A stretch of 64,000 bases of DNA from Planomicrobium sp. YIM 101495 (GCF_009707665.1 NZ_WLZW01000003.1:164405-228404); one strand, 5' to 3'; numbered from the stretch's first letter, positions 29,150 to 37,578 are shown. The notes: generated by a model not told the origin, from the letters alone. Made by a program: numbers and translations.

Positions 29150-30715
29150 ATGGAAAATACTATTTTTACAATCCTGCCACCGATCATTGCGATCGTTATG
29201 GTCTTGCTGACGCGCCGTGTGCTATTGTCACTGGGGATAGGGATCATTTCTGCAGCACTTATTTTAACGGCATTTTCACCGGTGGGAACATTGAGGGAAG
29301 TGTTCAATTCATTCGCTGTATCTTTCTGGGACGGCGGGTTCAATGCGTATAATGTTTTCATCATCCTATTCTTACTGCTTCTGGGAATCATCACTGCCTT
29401 TGTTTCGTTGTCCGGAGGCAGCCAGGCGTTTGCGGAGTGGGCCTCGGGTAAAATCAAAACGAAGCGCAGCGCAAAGCTGATGACTGTCTTTTTGGGCATC
29501 GTCGTCTTCATCGATGATTATTTCAATGCATTGACGGTCGGCCAGGTCTCACGCCCGATCACGGACCGCTACAAAGTGTCCCGTGCGAAGCTTGCCTACT
29601 TCATCGACTCGACATCGGCGCCGATCTGTGTGGTCGCTCCCGTATCGAGCTGGGGCGCGGCAATCATTGGAATCCTGGCAACGATACTGGCAGGGCAAAG
29701 TTTTGTCGAGTATTCCGCACTGGAAGCCTTCCTGTGGATGGCACCGATGAACTTTTATGTAATCGCATCATTGGTCATCGTCTTTTTCGTTGCTTGGACC
29801 GATACGAATATCGGACCGATGAGAAAGCATGAAATGGCAGCCGCACAAGGCCAGCTGTTCGATCCCGAAAAAGATATTCCAGGGGAATTGAAGGAAACTT
29901 TCCCGACGCACTCACACGGCCGCATCATTGATCTGCTGCTGCCGATCGCTTTGCTGATTGCAGGGACGCTTGCAGCAATGGGCTGGACAGGCTATCAGAA
30001 CGCTGATCAAGTTTTCGATATCTGGCTGATTTTTGAGAACACCGACGTCCCGGCCTCATTGCTTATCGGCGGTCTGCTCGGTGCCATCACATCAATCATC
30101 CTGTATGTGATGCAAATGAAACAAAATAAAACAGCCGAGCCAAAATGGATTGGCAAAGGGATCATCGCAGGCATCCAATCGATGCTTGGCGCTGTGTTGA
30201 TCCTGGTCTTCGCTTGGGCGTTGACTTATTTGATCGATCTGCTCGGGACGGGTGCATACTTGGCTGATGTGGTGATTTCAAGCAATGTGCCGATCGCGGT
30301 TCTTCCGGTACTGCTCTTCATCCTGGCAGGAGTCATGGCATTCTCCACTGGGACTTCCTGGGGTTCTTTCGGGATCTTGCTCCCGATTGCCGGCACCATC
30401 ATGATTGAAGCGGCACCTGAATTATTGCTGCCTTCGCTGTCCGCTGTACTTGCCGGTGCGGTTTTCGGCGATCACTGTTCACCGATTTCCGATACGACGA
30501 TCCTGTCTTCTACTGGAGCGGGAAGCAACTTGATGGATCACGTCGTTACGCAGATTCCTTATGCGCTGACAGCAGCAGGAATCGCTGCAGCAGGGTATTT
30601 GGTCATGGGATTAAGTGAATCACTTTTGCTTTCTCTTGGGGCAGTGGGAATATGTCTAGTGATTGTTTTACTTGTGTGGACGAAAATAGGTTCTATTTCA
30701 GAAAAACATTCATAA
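29150..30715 (+). CDS. NhaC-family transporter, probable lysine carrier (LysW-like)
   Basis: 521 residues, about 11-12 membrane segments, with NhaC-type motifs VFIDDYFNALTVGQVSRP, STSAPICVVAPVSSWGA and GAVFGDHCSPISDTT. By sequence alone it would be called a Na+/H+ antiporter. The lysine riboswitch and terminator directly upstream instead indicate lysine import, in line with the comparative-genomics LysW proposal for riboswitch-linked NhaC proteins. Function as lysine carrier is inference. Monocistronic, ended by a terminator. Confidence 0.85.
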   Translation: MENTIFTILPPIIAIVMVLLTRRVLLSLGIGIISAALILTAFSPVGTLREVFNSFAVSFWDGGFNAYNVFIILFLLLLGIITAFVSLSGGSQAFAEWASGKIKTKRSAKLMTVFLGIVVFIDDYFNALTVGQVSRPITDRYKVSRAKLAYFIDSTSAPICVVAPVSSWGAAIIGILATILAGQSFVEYSALEAFLWMAPMNFYVIASLVIVFFVAWTDTNIGPMRKHEMAAAQGQLFDPEKDIPGELKETFPTHSHGRIIDLLLPIALLIAGTLAAMGWTGYQNADQVFDIWLIFENTDVPASLLIGGLLGAITSIILYVMQMKQNKTAEPKWIGKGIIAGIQSMLGAVLILVFAWALTYLIDLLGTGAYLADVVISSNVPIAVLPVLLFILAGVMAFSTGTSWGSFGILLPIAGTIMIEAAPELLLPSLSAVLAGAVFGDHCSPISDTTILSSTGAGSNLMDHVVTQIPYALTAAGIAAAGYLVMGLSESLLLSLGAVGICLVIVLLVWTKIGSISEKHS

Positions 30716-30726
30716 TAATATTTTGG

Positions 30727-30757
30727 GAGGATAAGCTTAGTTCTTATCCTCTTTTTA
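30727..30757 (+). terminator. Intrinsic terminator after the NhaC-type gene
   Basis: GAGGATAAG pairs with CTTATCCTC, then TTTTTATTTTTTT. Confidence 0.9.
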
Positions 30758-30910
30758 TTTTTTTGAAATAATTATTTAGAAAATTTAGAAAAATCATCTT
30801 TACTTAGGACCAGGTGATTAGTATACTGAATCTAGATTATAAAATAATCTGAATAAACCGAAATCACTGTTTTACAGGGGAATTTTGGAATCAAAAAAGG
30901 GGGAAAAGAT

Positions 30911-32431
30911 ATGGAACGTTCGCAGTGGGGTACGCGTGCCGGTTTTATTATGGCCGCGGTTGGTTCGGCGGTCGGCTTAGGAAACATCTGGCGATTTCCG
31001 TATGTAGCGTTTGAAAACGGTGGGGGTGCCTTTTTCATTCCTTATTTGTTCGCATTGTTAACTGCCGGAATTCCGATTCTAATCATGGAGTTCACGATCG
31101 GCCATAAGTACCGCGGTTCTGCTCCGCTGTCATTCTTCAGAATGAGTGGCAAGAAAGCGGAATGGATGGGCTGGTGGGCGATTATGGTATCGTTTGTCAT
31201 TTCTGTTTACTATGCAGTTATCATCGCATGGTCGATGCGTTATACGATCTTTTCATTCAATCAGGCTTGGGGAGAAGATACGGAAGGATTTTTGTTTAAT
31301 GAATTTCTTCAGTTGACAGTTTCTCCTGGACAGACAGGAAGCATCGTCTGGGGAATTTTCATTCCGCTTGCGATTGTTTGGCTAGTGACACTCGGAATCC
31401 TGTTCGGAGGAGTCAAGAAAGGTATTGAATTAGCGAACAGAATCTTCATACCGACACTCGTTGTCGTCTTCTTGATTGTCGTTATACGCGCAGTTACACT
31501 TGATGGAGCAATGCTTGGTCTGGATGCATTCTTCAAACCGGATTTTTCAGCCATTATGAACCCTGAAGTGTGGGTGGCCGCGTATGGTCATATCTTCTTT
31601 AGTTTATCGATTGCATTTGCTATCATGATTACTTATTCAAGTTATCTTCCGAAGAAATCGGATATTACGAACAACGCATTCATCACAGGTTTTGCGAACT
31701 CAGGATTTGAATTGTTAGCTGGTATCGGTGTCTTTGCTGCACTTGGATTTATGGCGACACAGGCTGATGTCCCGGTTGCAGAAGTTGCGTCTGCAGGTGT
31801 CGGACTCGCATTCGTCGTATTCCCACAGATCATCAACCAGTTCCCGGGGATGAATGGATTGTTCGGGGCATTATTCTTCCTGTCCTTAACACTTGCAGGT
31901 TTCACTTCGTTAATTTCAATTTGTGAAACGTATATTGCAGGAATCAGTGAGAAACTAGGCGTAAAACGTCGCTCAGCTGTTTTGTTCGGCGGTGGATTTG
32001 CAGCACTTGTTTCCATTTTATTCGCAACACAAGGCGGTCTCTTCTTCCTTGATATCGTCGATTACTTCATCAACCAGTTCGGCGTAGCTGCACTTGGTCT
32101 TGTCGAAGTCATTATGGTCGTTTGGGTATTGAGAAAAGCGGACGTACTGAAAGGTCATGCAAACGCGATCTCCGATATTCCGCTTGGTGGCTGGTGGAAA
32201 TTCTGTCTTGGCATCGTGACACCAATTGTTCTTGGTTACATGATGTTCGGATTGATCCGCTTGAACGTCGGTCAGAACTTTGAGACAGATACAGGAAACT
32301 ACGAAGGCTATACGAACATGTTCACCCTGACCGCAGGTGTTGGTGTGGCAGTTGGAGCTTTAGTCATCGGAATTCTATTGTCTATTGGTAAATGGCATAA
32401 AGACCACGCACAGTTCAAAGAAGATGAATAA
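30911..32431 (+). CDS. NSS-family Na+-dependent amino acid transporter, large subunit
   Basis: 506 residues, 11-12 membrane segments. TM1 signature GSAVGLGNIWRFPYVAFENGGG is that of the neurotransmitter:sodium symporter family (LeuT/MhsT type). It is followed 14 bases later by a 37-codon MetS-type small membrane protein, the arrangement of MetP/MetS methionine/alanine importers. The substrate is therefore probably methionine or alanine (inference). A second, shorter NSS gene at 50421-51758 lacks such a partner. Confidence 0.88.
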   Translation: MERSQWGTRAGFIMAAVGSAVGLGNIWRFPYVAFENGGGAFFIPYLFALLTAGIPILIMEFTIGHKYRGSAPLSFFRMSGKKAEWMGWWAIMVSFVISVYYAVIIAWSMRYTIFSFNQAWGEDTEGFLFNEFLQLTVSPGQTGSIVWGIFIPLAIVWLVTLGILFGGVKKGIELANRIFIPTLVVVFLIVVIRAVTLDGAMLGLDAFFKPDFSAIMNPEVWVAAYGHIFFSLSIAFAIMITYSSYLPKKSDITNNAFITGFANSGFELLAGIGVFAALGFMATQADVPVAEVASAGVGLAFVVFPQIINQFPGMNGLFGALFFLSLTLAGFTSLISICETYIAGISEKLGVKRRSAVLFGGGFAALVSILFATQGGLFFLDIVDYFINQFGVAALGLVEVIMVVWVLRKADVLKGHANAISDIPLGGWWKFCLGIVTPIVLGYMMFGLIRLNVGQNFETDTGNYEGYTNMFTLTAGVGVAVGALVIGILLSIGKWHKDHAQFKEDE

Positions 32432-32445
32432 AGGGGGAGCAGCGT

Positions 32446-32559
32446 ATGTCAGTTAGTGCTATCGTCGTCATGATCATTGGAATGGTCATTTTATGGGGCG
32501 GACTCGCCGCAAGCATCGCGAATGCGATGGTCAAAGGGAAAGCAAGAAAGAACGCTTGA
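32446..32559 (+). CDS. metS: MetS-family NSS transporter small subunit
   Basis: 37 residues. A single hydrophobic helix (IVVMIIGMVILWGGLAASIA) followed by a short basic tail (MVKGKARKNA), the pattern of MetS subunits needed for activity of the paired NSS carrier. ATG 32446 follows AAGGGGGAG. Too short for most gene callers; its position, ribosome site and downstream terminator support it. Confidence 0.85.
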   Translation: MSVSAIVVMIIGMVILWGGLAASIANAMVKGKARKNA

Positions 32560-32563
32560 ATGA

Positions 32564-32598
32564 AAAGGTCCGGAGCAACGAGCTCTGGACCTTTTTTT
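32564..32598 (+). terminator. Intrinsic terminator after metS
   Basis: AGGTCCGGAGC pairs with GCTCTGGACCT around AACGA, then seven T. Confidence 0.92.
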
Positions 32599-32693
32599 AT
32601 GCGCCGCTCTATGGTACATTTGGAGAAGGGAAATATTCGGTTTCCGGTATTGAACAAGACGGGCTCGGATGGGCTCATGGATGGTGATGGATA

Positions 32694-33044
32694 GTGACGA
32701 TATTAGACCGTTATGAATACGAAGTAATCATGGACTACCGCGATGGATTCCAGGAAGAAGCGCTATTGAAGCGATATAGTGAAATTTTGTCGAAATACGA
32801 TTATATTCTAGGTGACTGGGGTTATGGCCAGCTGCGGCTCAAAGGATTCTTCGATGACGCGAGCCAAAAAGCGACCTATGACACGAAAATCAGTACGTTG
32901 CAGGATTACTTGTACGAATACTGCAATTTTGGTTGTGCCTATTTCGTCATCAAGAAGACAGGGAAAGCACCGAAACCTGTAGAAGAGCAGGCGGAAGAGC
33001 CAGTGAACGAATTGAAGGAAGCGCCCATTGAAGCAGAAGGATGA
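32694..33044 (+). CDS. yutD: YutD-family protein
   Basis: 116 residues. The conserved core (YEVIMDYRDGF, YDYILGDWGYGQLRLKGFFDD, YLYEYCNFGCAYFV) is that of the Firmicute YutD family, whose function is unknown. GTG 32694 preserves the full N-terminus of the family. The last 25 residues are an acidic, low-complexity tail, and the terminator stem begins inside the coding end. Confidence 0.88.
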   Translation: MTILDRYEYEVIMDYRDGFQEEALLKRYSEILSKYDYILGDWGYGQLRLKGFFDDASQKATYDTKISTLQDYLYEYCNFGCAYFVIKKTGKAPKPVEEQAEEPVNELKEAPIEAEG

Positions 33045-33066
33045 TCTGTTTCAAGGGCTTTTTTTA
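33023..33066 (+). terminator. Terminator overlapping the yutD 3' end
   Basis: GCCCATTGAAGCAG pairs with CTGTTTCAAGGGC, then seven T; the left arm is within the last codons of yutD. Confidence 0.75.
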
Positions 33067-33187
33067 TTTGGCTGAAATGCATCCGAAAACGTGGAATAGA
33101 CATACGTATAGAACCGGTGTCCGGCACTGATGAAAGGGCTTCTTTATGATATGATGAAGTGGAAGGTAACAGCTAGGAGGAATACAC

Positions 33188-33649
33188 ATGTACTTTGTCG
33201 ACCGAAATAAAATCAGTGAAACATTGGCACATATGAGTGAACTATTAGCGCTGTTCGAAGAGAAGAACGGCGCATGGGAAGGGCTGGAGAGCCGCCTGGC
33301 GCTCGAGCGTTTGGCGTTGAACACGATCGAATCGATCATCGACGTTGGAAATACGATGATCGACGGCTTCATCATGCGGGATCCTGGAAGCTATGATGAC
33401 ATCGTCGATATTCTTGTTGATGAAAAAGTCATTTCTAAAGAAATGGATGCGCCGCTGAAAGACGTCATCAGCGTGCGGAAAATGCTGGTGCGCGAATTCA
33501 TGAAAATCGATCAAGCACAGATCCAGGAAGTGTTTGCACGCAACCTGGATGCGCTGAAGCAATTCCGCCCGAAAGTGGAGCATTACGTGGAACACGAATT
33601 GGGAGCGGTTTCGGCGTTCTTGCCGGAGGGTAACAATGAAAGCATATAA
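33188..33649 (+). CDS. yutE: DUF86 / HepT-like protein (YutE-like)
   Basis: 153 residues, all helical, matching YutE (VDRNKI, FIMRDPGSYDDIVDILVDEKV). DUF86 includes HepT-type toxins, but the RX4-6HXY active-site motif is absent: the equivalent stretch reads RKMLVREFMKID. No MntA-type antitoxin gene is adjacent. Probably a housekeeping member rather than a toxin. It overlaps yutF by 14 bases. Confidence 0.85.
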   Translation: MYFVDRNKISETLAHMSELLALFEEKNGAWEGLESRLALERLALNTIESIIDVGNTMIDGFIMRDPGSYDDIVDILVDEKVISKEMDAPLKDVISVRKMLVREFMKIDQAQIQEVFARNLDALKQFRPKVEHYVEHELGAVSAFLPEGNNESI

Positions 33650-34403
33650 AGCATACTGTCTCGATGTCGACGGGACGATCTACCGCGGCGAGCAGTCGAT
33701 CGAACACGCAGCAGATTTCGTCCGCCGTCTGCAGGACAAAGGCATCGAGCCATTTTATGTCACGAACAACGCGTCGAAAACACAAGCGCAGTTATGTGAG
33801 AGGCTTGCGAACTTCGGAATCACAGCGGATCCGGAGTGCATTCTGTCATCGGCTATCACGGCTGCGAAATACATCCACCGCTGGTACGCAGGGAAGTCCG
33901 TCTATTTCATCGGGACGGATGCCATGGGAGAAGCGCTTCGTGCTGAAGGCATCAGTTGTGTGGAGAGAAACGCAGACATCGTCGTCACTGGCCTCGACTG
34001 GGGCATCTCCTACGACAAGCTTGCACAGGCGTGTCTCGATATCCGGAACGGTGCGACGTTCTTGTCGACCAACCGTGATGTGGCATTTCCATCAGAGCGC
34101 GGCTTCCTGCCGGGGAACGGTGCGTTTACTGCACTCATTTCGACTTCGACGGGTGTAGACCCGATTTTCATTGGAAAGCCTGAGTCACATATGCTTGAAG
34201 CGATCCGCCATGAGCACGGCTTCCGGAAGGATGAGATGGTCATGGTCGGGGATAATTATGATACAGACATTTTGGCGGGGATCCGGTTCGGCATCGATAC
34301 AATTCACGTTAATACGGGCGTGAGCAGGATGGAAGATGTACTCACTAAAGATGTTCCACCGACCTGGACGATTGAAAATCTGGAGGAGTGGGAAGTAATA
34401 TGA
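33636..34403 (+). CDS. yutF: HAD-IIA sugar phosphatase (YutF/NagD-like)
   Basis: 255 residues. HAD motif I is DVDGTIYRG, motif II FYVTNNASKT, and motif IV MVGDNYDTDILAG; the C2 cap between is of the NagD type. The nucleophile is the first Asp. Likely dephosphorylates a nucleotide or sugar phosphate; substrate unknown. Translationally coupled to yutE. Confidence 0.9.
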   Translation: MKAYKAYCLDVDGTIYRGEQSIEHAADFVRRLQDKGIEPFYVTNNASKTQAQLCERLANFGITADPECILSSAITAAKYIHRWYAGKSVYFIGTDAMGEALRAEGISCVERNADIVVTGLDWGISYDKLAQACLDIRNGATFLSTNRDVAFPSERGFLPGNGAFTALISTSTGVDPIFIGKPESHMLEAIRHEHGFRKDEMVMVGDNYDTDILAGIRFGIDTIHVNTGVSRMEDVLTKDVPPTWTIENLEEWEVI

Positions 34404-34432
34404 AAAGTGGTGCAGCAGGAATGCTGACATAG

Positions 34433-34458
34433 AAAAAAGCCGTCACGGACGGCTTAAA
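34433..34458 (-). terminator. Terminator after yuzB (also between convergent genes)
   Basis: AAGCCGTC pairs with GACGGCTT; reading on the minus strand it ends in a run of six T. It may also act for yutF. Confidence 0.75.
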
Positions 34459-34690
34459 ACAACGGATTTTCTTCGATGAATTCGTAGATTTTCCGGGTCA
34501 GTTCTTCTGGGGTCTCGGCTTCGACGATTTCGCCGTTGACGAGTGCGAATAAAGTCTCTGCACAAGTGGAGCAATAGCTCAGACAACCGTATTCCAGCAC
34601 ATCCAAGGAAGGGTCTTTCTCCAATTCCTCAAAACAGGACTGGGCACCATTCGCGAGGTTGCTGATGCAAAATTCAACAATCGGATTCAT
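34454..34690 (-). CDS. yuzB: YuzB-family protein (DUF1450)
   Basis: 78 residues. Four cysteines arranged as VEFCISN, QSCFEEL, and YGCLSYCSTCAETLFALVNGE resemble a thioredoxin-like [2Fe-2S] or zinc site; function not established. Stands alone, divergent from yutJ as in B. subtilis. Confidence 0.85.
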   Translation of the reverse strand: MNPIVEFCISNLANGAQSCFEELEKDPSLDVLEYGCLSYCSTCAETLFALVNGEIVEAETPEELTRKIYEFIEENPLF

Positions 34691-34837
34691 GGGATATAGT
34701 CACCTCGTTCAATAGAAATCCTACCGTTTTTGGAAGCTTGCGTCAAACAATTGATTTCGCGAAAAGCCATTGTGAAACTTCTCACAATCAGCTATACTCT
34801 TAATGGAGAAAAAAGCAGAGTAGATAAGGAGATTTTT

Positions 34838-35905
34838 ATGCGAAAATTAGTTTTGCTTGGTGGCGGATACGGAAATATGCGCATATTGCTGCGGTTATTA
34901 CCGAATAACTTGCCACTTGATACGGAAATCATTTTAATCGACCGGACGCCGTTCCACAGCATGAAGACAGAATTTTATGCGCTGGCAGCAGGAACTTCAT
35001 CCGACCAGGAAGTACGTGTAGATTTCCCGGAGAGTGATCGCTTGACGATCATCAACGCCGAAATCTCGCGCATTGGTCTTGAAGAGAAGCGTGTTTATTT
35101 AGGGAACGGTCAAGAAGTGGCATATGACGACCTTGTCATCGGACTTGGCTGTGAAGACAAATATCACGGCGTTCCAGGAGCGGAAGAGTTCACACACAGC
35201 ATCCAGACGATCGGCAACTCACGCAAGACGTACAACGAGCTTCTTGGTTTGCCATCTGATGCGATTGTGGGAATCGTCGGTGCTGGACTGAGCGGAATCG
35301 AACTGGCAAGTGAACTGCGCGAAAGCCGCGGAGATCTGCAGATCAAATTGTTCGACCGGAGCCCGCGTATTTTGCGTGATTTCCCGGAACGGCTCAGCAA
35401 TTACGTCAAGAAATGGTTCGATAACCATGATGTCGAGGTCGTATCGAACGCCAACATCACGAAAGTCGAACAGAACAAGCTTTATAATCACGAAGAAGTG
35501 ATTCCGGTCGATGCTGTCGTATGGACAGCAGGAATTCAGACAGTGAAAGTTGTCCGTGACCTGAACCTTGAAAGCGATGGAAGCGGTCGTGTCGTTATCA
35601 ACCAGTACCACCAATTACCGACCGATGAGAACGTATATGTCGTCGGGGACTGTGCGGGACTTCCGATGGCACCTTCTGCGCAGCTCGCAGAAGAACAGGC
35701 GGAACAGATCGTCAAAATTCTGAAAGCGATGTGGCGGAGTGAACCGCTTCCGGAGAAGATGCCGGAAATCAAGCTGAAAGGCTTCCTTGGCTCGCTCGGA
35801 CAAAAACAAGGTTTCGCGTATCTTGCCGACCGTACCGTTACAGGACGCATCGCACGTCTGATGAAATCAGGCGTACTATGGATGTACAAATGGCATAACG
35901 GGTGA
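34838..35905 (+). CDS. yutJ: NAD(P)/FAD-dependent oxidoreductase, NDH-2 family (YutJ-like)
   Basis: 355 residues. FAD motif LLGGGYGN near the N-terminus, second dinucleotide motif VGIVGAGLSGIELA, and the FAD-binding YVVGDCAGL. Type II NADH dehydrogenase family member; the C-terminal region is shorter than in YumB, so membrane attachment and quinone reduction are uncertain. ATG 34838 has AAGGAG upstream; the frame from 34730 is rejected. Confidence 0.88.
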   Translation: MRKLVLLGGGYGNMRILLRLLPNNLPLDTEIILIDRTPFHSMKTEFYALAAGTSSDQEVRVDFPESDRLTIINAEISRIGLEEKRVYLGNGQEVAYDDLVIGLGCEDKYHGVPGAEEFTHSIQTIGNSRKTYNELLGLPSDAIVGIVGAGLSGIELASELRESRGDLQIKLFDRSPRILRDFPERLSNYVKKWFDNHDVEVVSNANITKVEQNKLYNHEEVIPVDAVVWTAGIQTVKVVRDLNLESDGSGRVVINQYHQLPTDENVYVVGDCAGLPMAPSAQLAEEQAEQIVKILKAMWRSEPLPEKMPEIKLKGFLGSLGQKQGFAYLADRTVTGRIARLMKSGVLWMYKWHNG

Positions 35906-35915
35906 CTTCATATGG

Positions 35916-35957
35916 AACAGCCGGAGAAAAGGAATTCCTTTTCTCCGGCTGTTTTTT
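35916..35957 (+). terminator. Intrinsic terminator after yutJ
   Basis: A perfect 16-bp stem (ACAGCCGGAGAAAAGG around AATT) followed by TTTTTT. Confidence 0.95.
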
Positions 35958-36011
35958 AGTGAAGAGGGGATGCGGTGCTTTGCTTCGGCGCAGAAGCAGT
36001 GACTGTATGAC

Positions 36012-36090
36012 GGAATAACGCAACCGAACCGATAATAACGCAACTAAATCGAGAAACTGCGCAACCAAATCAATTATTCTGCAACCAACT
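36012..36090 (+). repeat. Four-unit GCAAC repeat with 20/21-bp spacing
   Basis: GCAAC cores begin at 36020, 36040, 36061 and 36081 (steps 20, 21, 20), within ATAACGCAACC, ATAACGCAACTAAATC, ACTGCGCAACCAAATC and TATTCTGCAACCAAC. Same family and phasing as the array at 13761-13880, and likewise just after a terminator. The rest of the 320-base gap to 36227 holds a GCTTCTGC/GCTTCGC low-complexity stretch and the yuzD terminator, but no gene. Confidence 0.8.
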
Positions 36091-36175
36091 GCTCCTGCTT
36101 CTGCTTCTGCATCGCTTCGCTAGCTTCGAAGCATGAAAAACCGTTGCACCGCTTCGCTGCTTCTACAAACAAACA

Positions 36176-36209
36176 CTAAAAAGACCGTTTTCGCGAACGA
36201 AAACGGTCC
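36176..36209 (-). terminator. Intrinsic terminator after yuzD
   Basis: GACCGTTTTCG pairs with CGAAAACGGTC; on the minus strand it is followed by a T-rich tract. Confidence 0.85.
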
Positions 36210-36227
36210 AAATGTCTATAGCCGAAA

Positions 36228-36554
36228 TCAGCCTTCCGCGGAAAAGCCGTGCTTCTCGAGCTCTTTGTAGACTGGCTTCAATTGCACATAGCCTTCACCG
36301 ACGACTTCCCCTTCGACGAGGACGAGCGGATAGAAAAATTCATCTTCTTGGATGCGATTAATGTAATCCTGGCGGCGTTCATCTTCTTGCGGTTTCTCAA
36401 TATCGATGTACGTAATTGAAAATGGCTGGTCTTTGTACTTGCGTGAAATGGCAGCTTCCAGCCATTCGTATGTATCAATGGAAGATGGGGCATTTACACA
36501 GCTGGCGCAAACGATGTCGGCACCGTAAACTTCAATAGCAATTTCTTTTGTCAT
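36228..36554 (-). CDS. yuzD: YuzD-family protein (DUF1462)
   Basis: 108 residues, thioredoxin-like. CASC (CxxC) follows VYGADIV near the N-terminus, with a PLVLVEGEVVGEG strand later. Function unknown. It is divergent from the NifU-like yutI, and the pairing is conserved in Bacillales, suggesting an Fe-S or thiol role (inference). Start ATG 36554 follows AAGGAGG; the longer frame is rejected. Confidence 0.85.
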   Translation of the reverse strand: MTKEIAIEVYGADIVCASCVNAPSSIDTYEWLEAAISRKYKDQPFSITYIDIEKPQEDERRQDYINRIQEDEFFYPLVLVEGEVVGEGYVQLKPVYKELEKHGFSAEG

Positions 36555-36637
36555 TTTCTTGAACCTCCTTGGAATTCTATAGTGGCTTTTTGTTCTCATT
36601 CACATTATAATGATTATAATGAAAGGAGTCGATAAAA

Positions 36638-36874
36638 ATGACTGAAGCTTTGATGGAAGAACAAGTAAGTGAAGTATTGGATAAATTGCGCCCTTTCCTT
36701 TTGCGTGACGGTGGAGACTGTGAATTGGTTGACATCGAGGACGGTATCGTAAAACTTCGTCTGCTTGGCGCATGCGGTAGCTGCCCGAGCTCGACAATCA
36801 CTTTAAAAGCAGGAATTGAACGTGCGTTGGTAGAAGAAGTACCAGGCATCGTTGAAGTAGAGCAAGTGTTTTAA
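36638..36874 (+). CDS. yutI: NifU-like Fe-S carrier (YutI-like)
   Basis: 78 residues, a bare NifU C-terminal domain. CGSC (Cys46, Cys49) in [15 protein letters not shown] binds a cluster at a dimer interface. Delivers Fe-S clusters to targets after Suf assembly. AT-rich promoter region shared with divergent yuzD; TATAAT-like boxes near 36600-36620. Confidence 0.92.
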   Translation: MTEALMEEQVSEVLDKLRPFLLRDGGDCELVDIEDGIVKLRLLGACGSCPSSTITLKAGIERALVEEVPGIVEVEQVF

Positions 36875-36879
36875 TGAAT

Positions 36880-36903
36880 AGGCCTGTAAGGGGCCTTTTT
36901 TTT
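36880..36903 (+). terminator. Intrinsic terminator after yutI
   Basis: AGGCC pairs with GGCCT, followed by eight T. Confidence 0.75.
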
Positions 36904-36978
36904 ATAAAGTTTTCGAAGTCAGTGCGCTTGAATTCATCTGGCTGGAATTGATACTATAGAAGCAGGAGGTTGATACGG

Positions 36979-37350
36979 ATGACACAAACGACACAAGTTG
37001 TTGAAATCACTGAAGCAGCATCGGTCCATGTAAAAGAGATGATGCGCCATAACGGCGAAGAAGGTGCATTTCTTCGAGTGGCAGTGAACGGCGGAGGATG
37101 CAGCGGATTGACGTACGGCATGGGCTTCGAGAAAGAACGCGGTGCTGATGACGATCTATACGAACAGCACGACCTACAAATCTTGATCGCAAGAGACGAC
37201 GCACCGATCTTAAACGGCACGATCGTTGACTACAAGCAATCATTGATGGGTGGAGGCTTCACAATCAACAATCCGAATGCAATCGCTTCATGTGGGTGCG
37301 GGACGAGCTTCCGTACAGCGAAGAAAACCGGTACACCTGAAAACTGTTAA
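36979..37350 (+). CDS. A-type Fe-S carrier (SufA/ErpA/HesB family)
   Basis: 123 residues. The three conserved cysteines of A-type carriers are present: Cys41 in NGGGCSGLTY and Cys105/Cys107 in SCGCGTSF. Receives clusters and hands them to apo-proteins such as lipoyl synthase. ATG 36979 follows GGAGGTTG; the frame from 36970 is less well spaced. Followed by a strong terminator. Confidence 0.92.
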   Translation: MTQTTQVVEITEAASVHVKEMMRHNGEEGAFLRVAVNGGGCSGLTYGMGFEKERGADDDLYEQHDLQILIARDDAPILNGTIVDYKQSLMGGGFTINNPNAIASCGCGTSFRTAKKTGTPENC

Positions 37351-37355
37351 TTCAG

Positions 37356-37393
37356 ATCTCTCTGGCAATGGAAGTTGCCGGAGAGGTTTTTTT
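37356..37393 (+). terminator. Intrinsic terminator after the A-type carrier gene
   Basis: CTCTCTGGCAA pairs with TTGCCGGAGAG, then TTTTTTT. Confidence 0.92.
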
Positions 37394-37465
37394 GTTTGCG
37401 CTTTCATTGTTTGTATGACTGGATTTACAACTTGAAAAGAAAGCTCTTAATTAAACATGATTCAG

Positions 37466-37494
37466 TTGAAATATAGGGGTAAAAGGTCTAAGAT
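37466..37494 (+). promoter_or_regulatory. Sigma-A promoter for the NDH-2 gene
   Basis: TTGAAA, 17-base spacer, TAAGAT. Predicted transcription start near 37501, just upstream of the palindrome at 37519. Confidence 0.6.
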
Positions 37495-37518
37495 AGAGTG
37501 TAGACATTTATCAGGGAC

Positions 37519-37536
37519 TGCGACACGAGTGTCACA
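37519..37536. promoter_or_regulatory. Candidate operator palindrome upstream of the NDH-2 gene
   Basis: TGCGACACGAGTGTCACA is an 18-bp palindrome with one mismatched pair, at about +18 to +36 from the predicted start site, where a bound repressor would block transcription. It resembles a Rex box (TTGTGA-N6-TCACAA) but with two extra central bases. Confidence 0.5.
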
Positions 37537-37578
37537 AATTTCTGATTTTGAAAATAAGAGCCGAAGGTGGTTGCGATT

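Noticed and set aside
33188..33649. HepT/MntA toxin-antitoxin module
   Set aside because: No RX4-6HXY motif and no nucleotidyltransferase partner; gene order is the housekeeping yutD-yutE-yutF.
37519..37536. Canonical Rex operator
   Set aside because: The half-sites are separated by eight rather than six bases; kept only as a Rex-like candidate.
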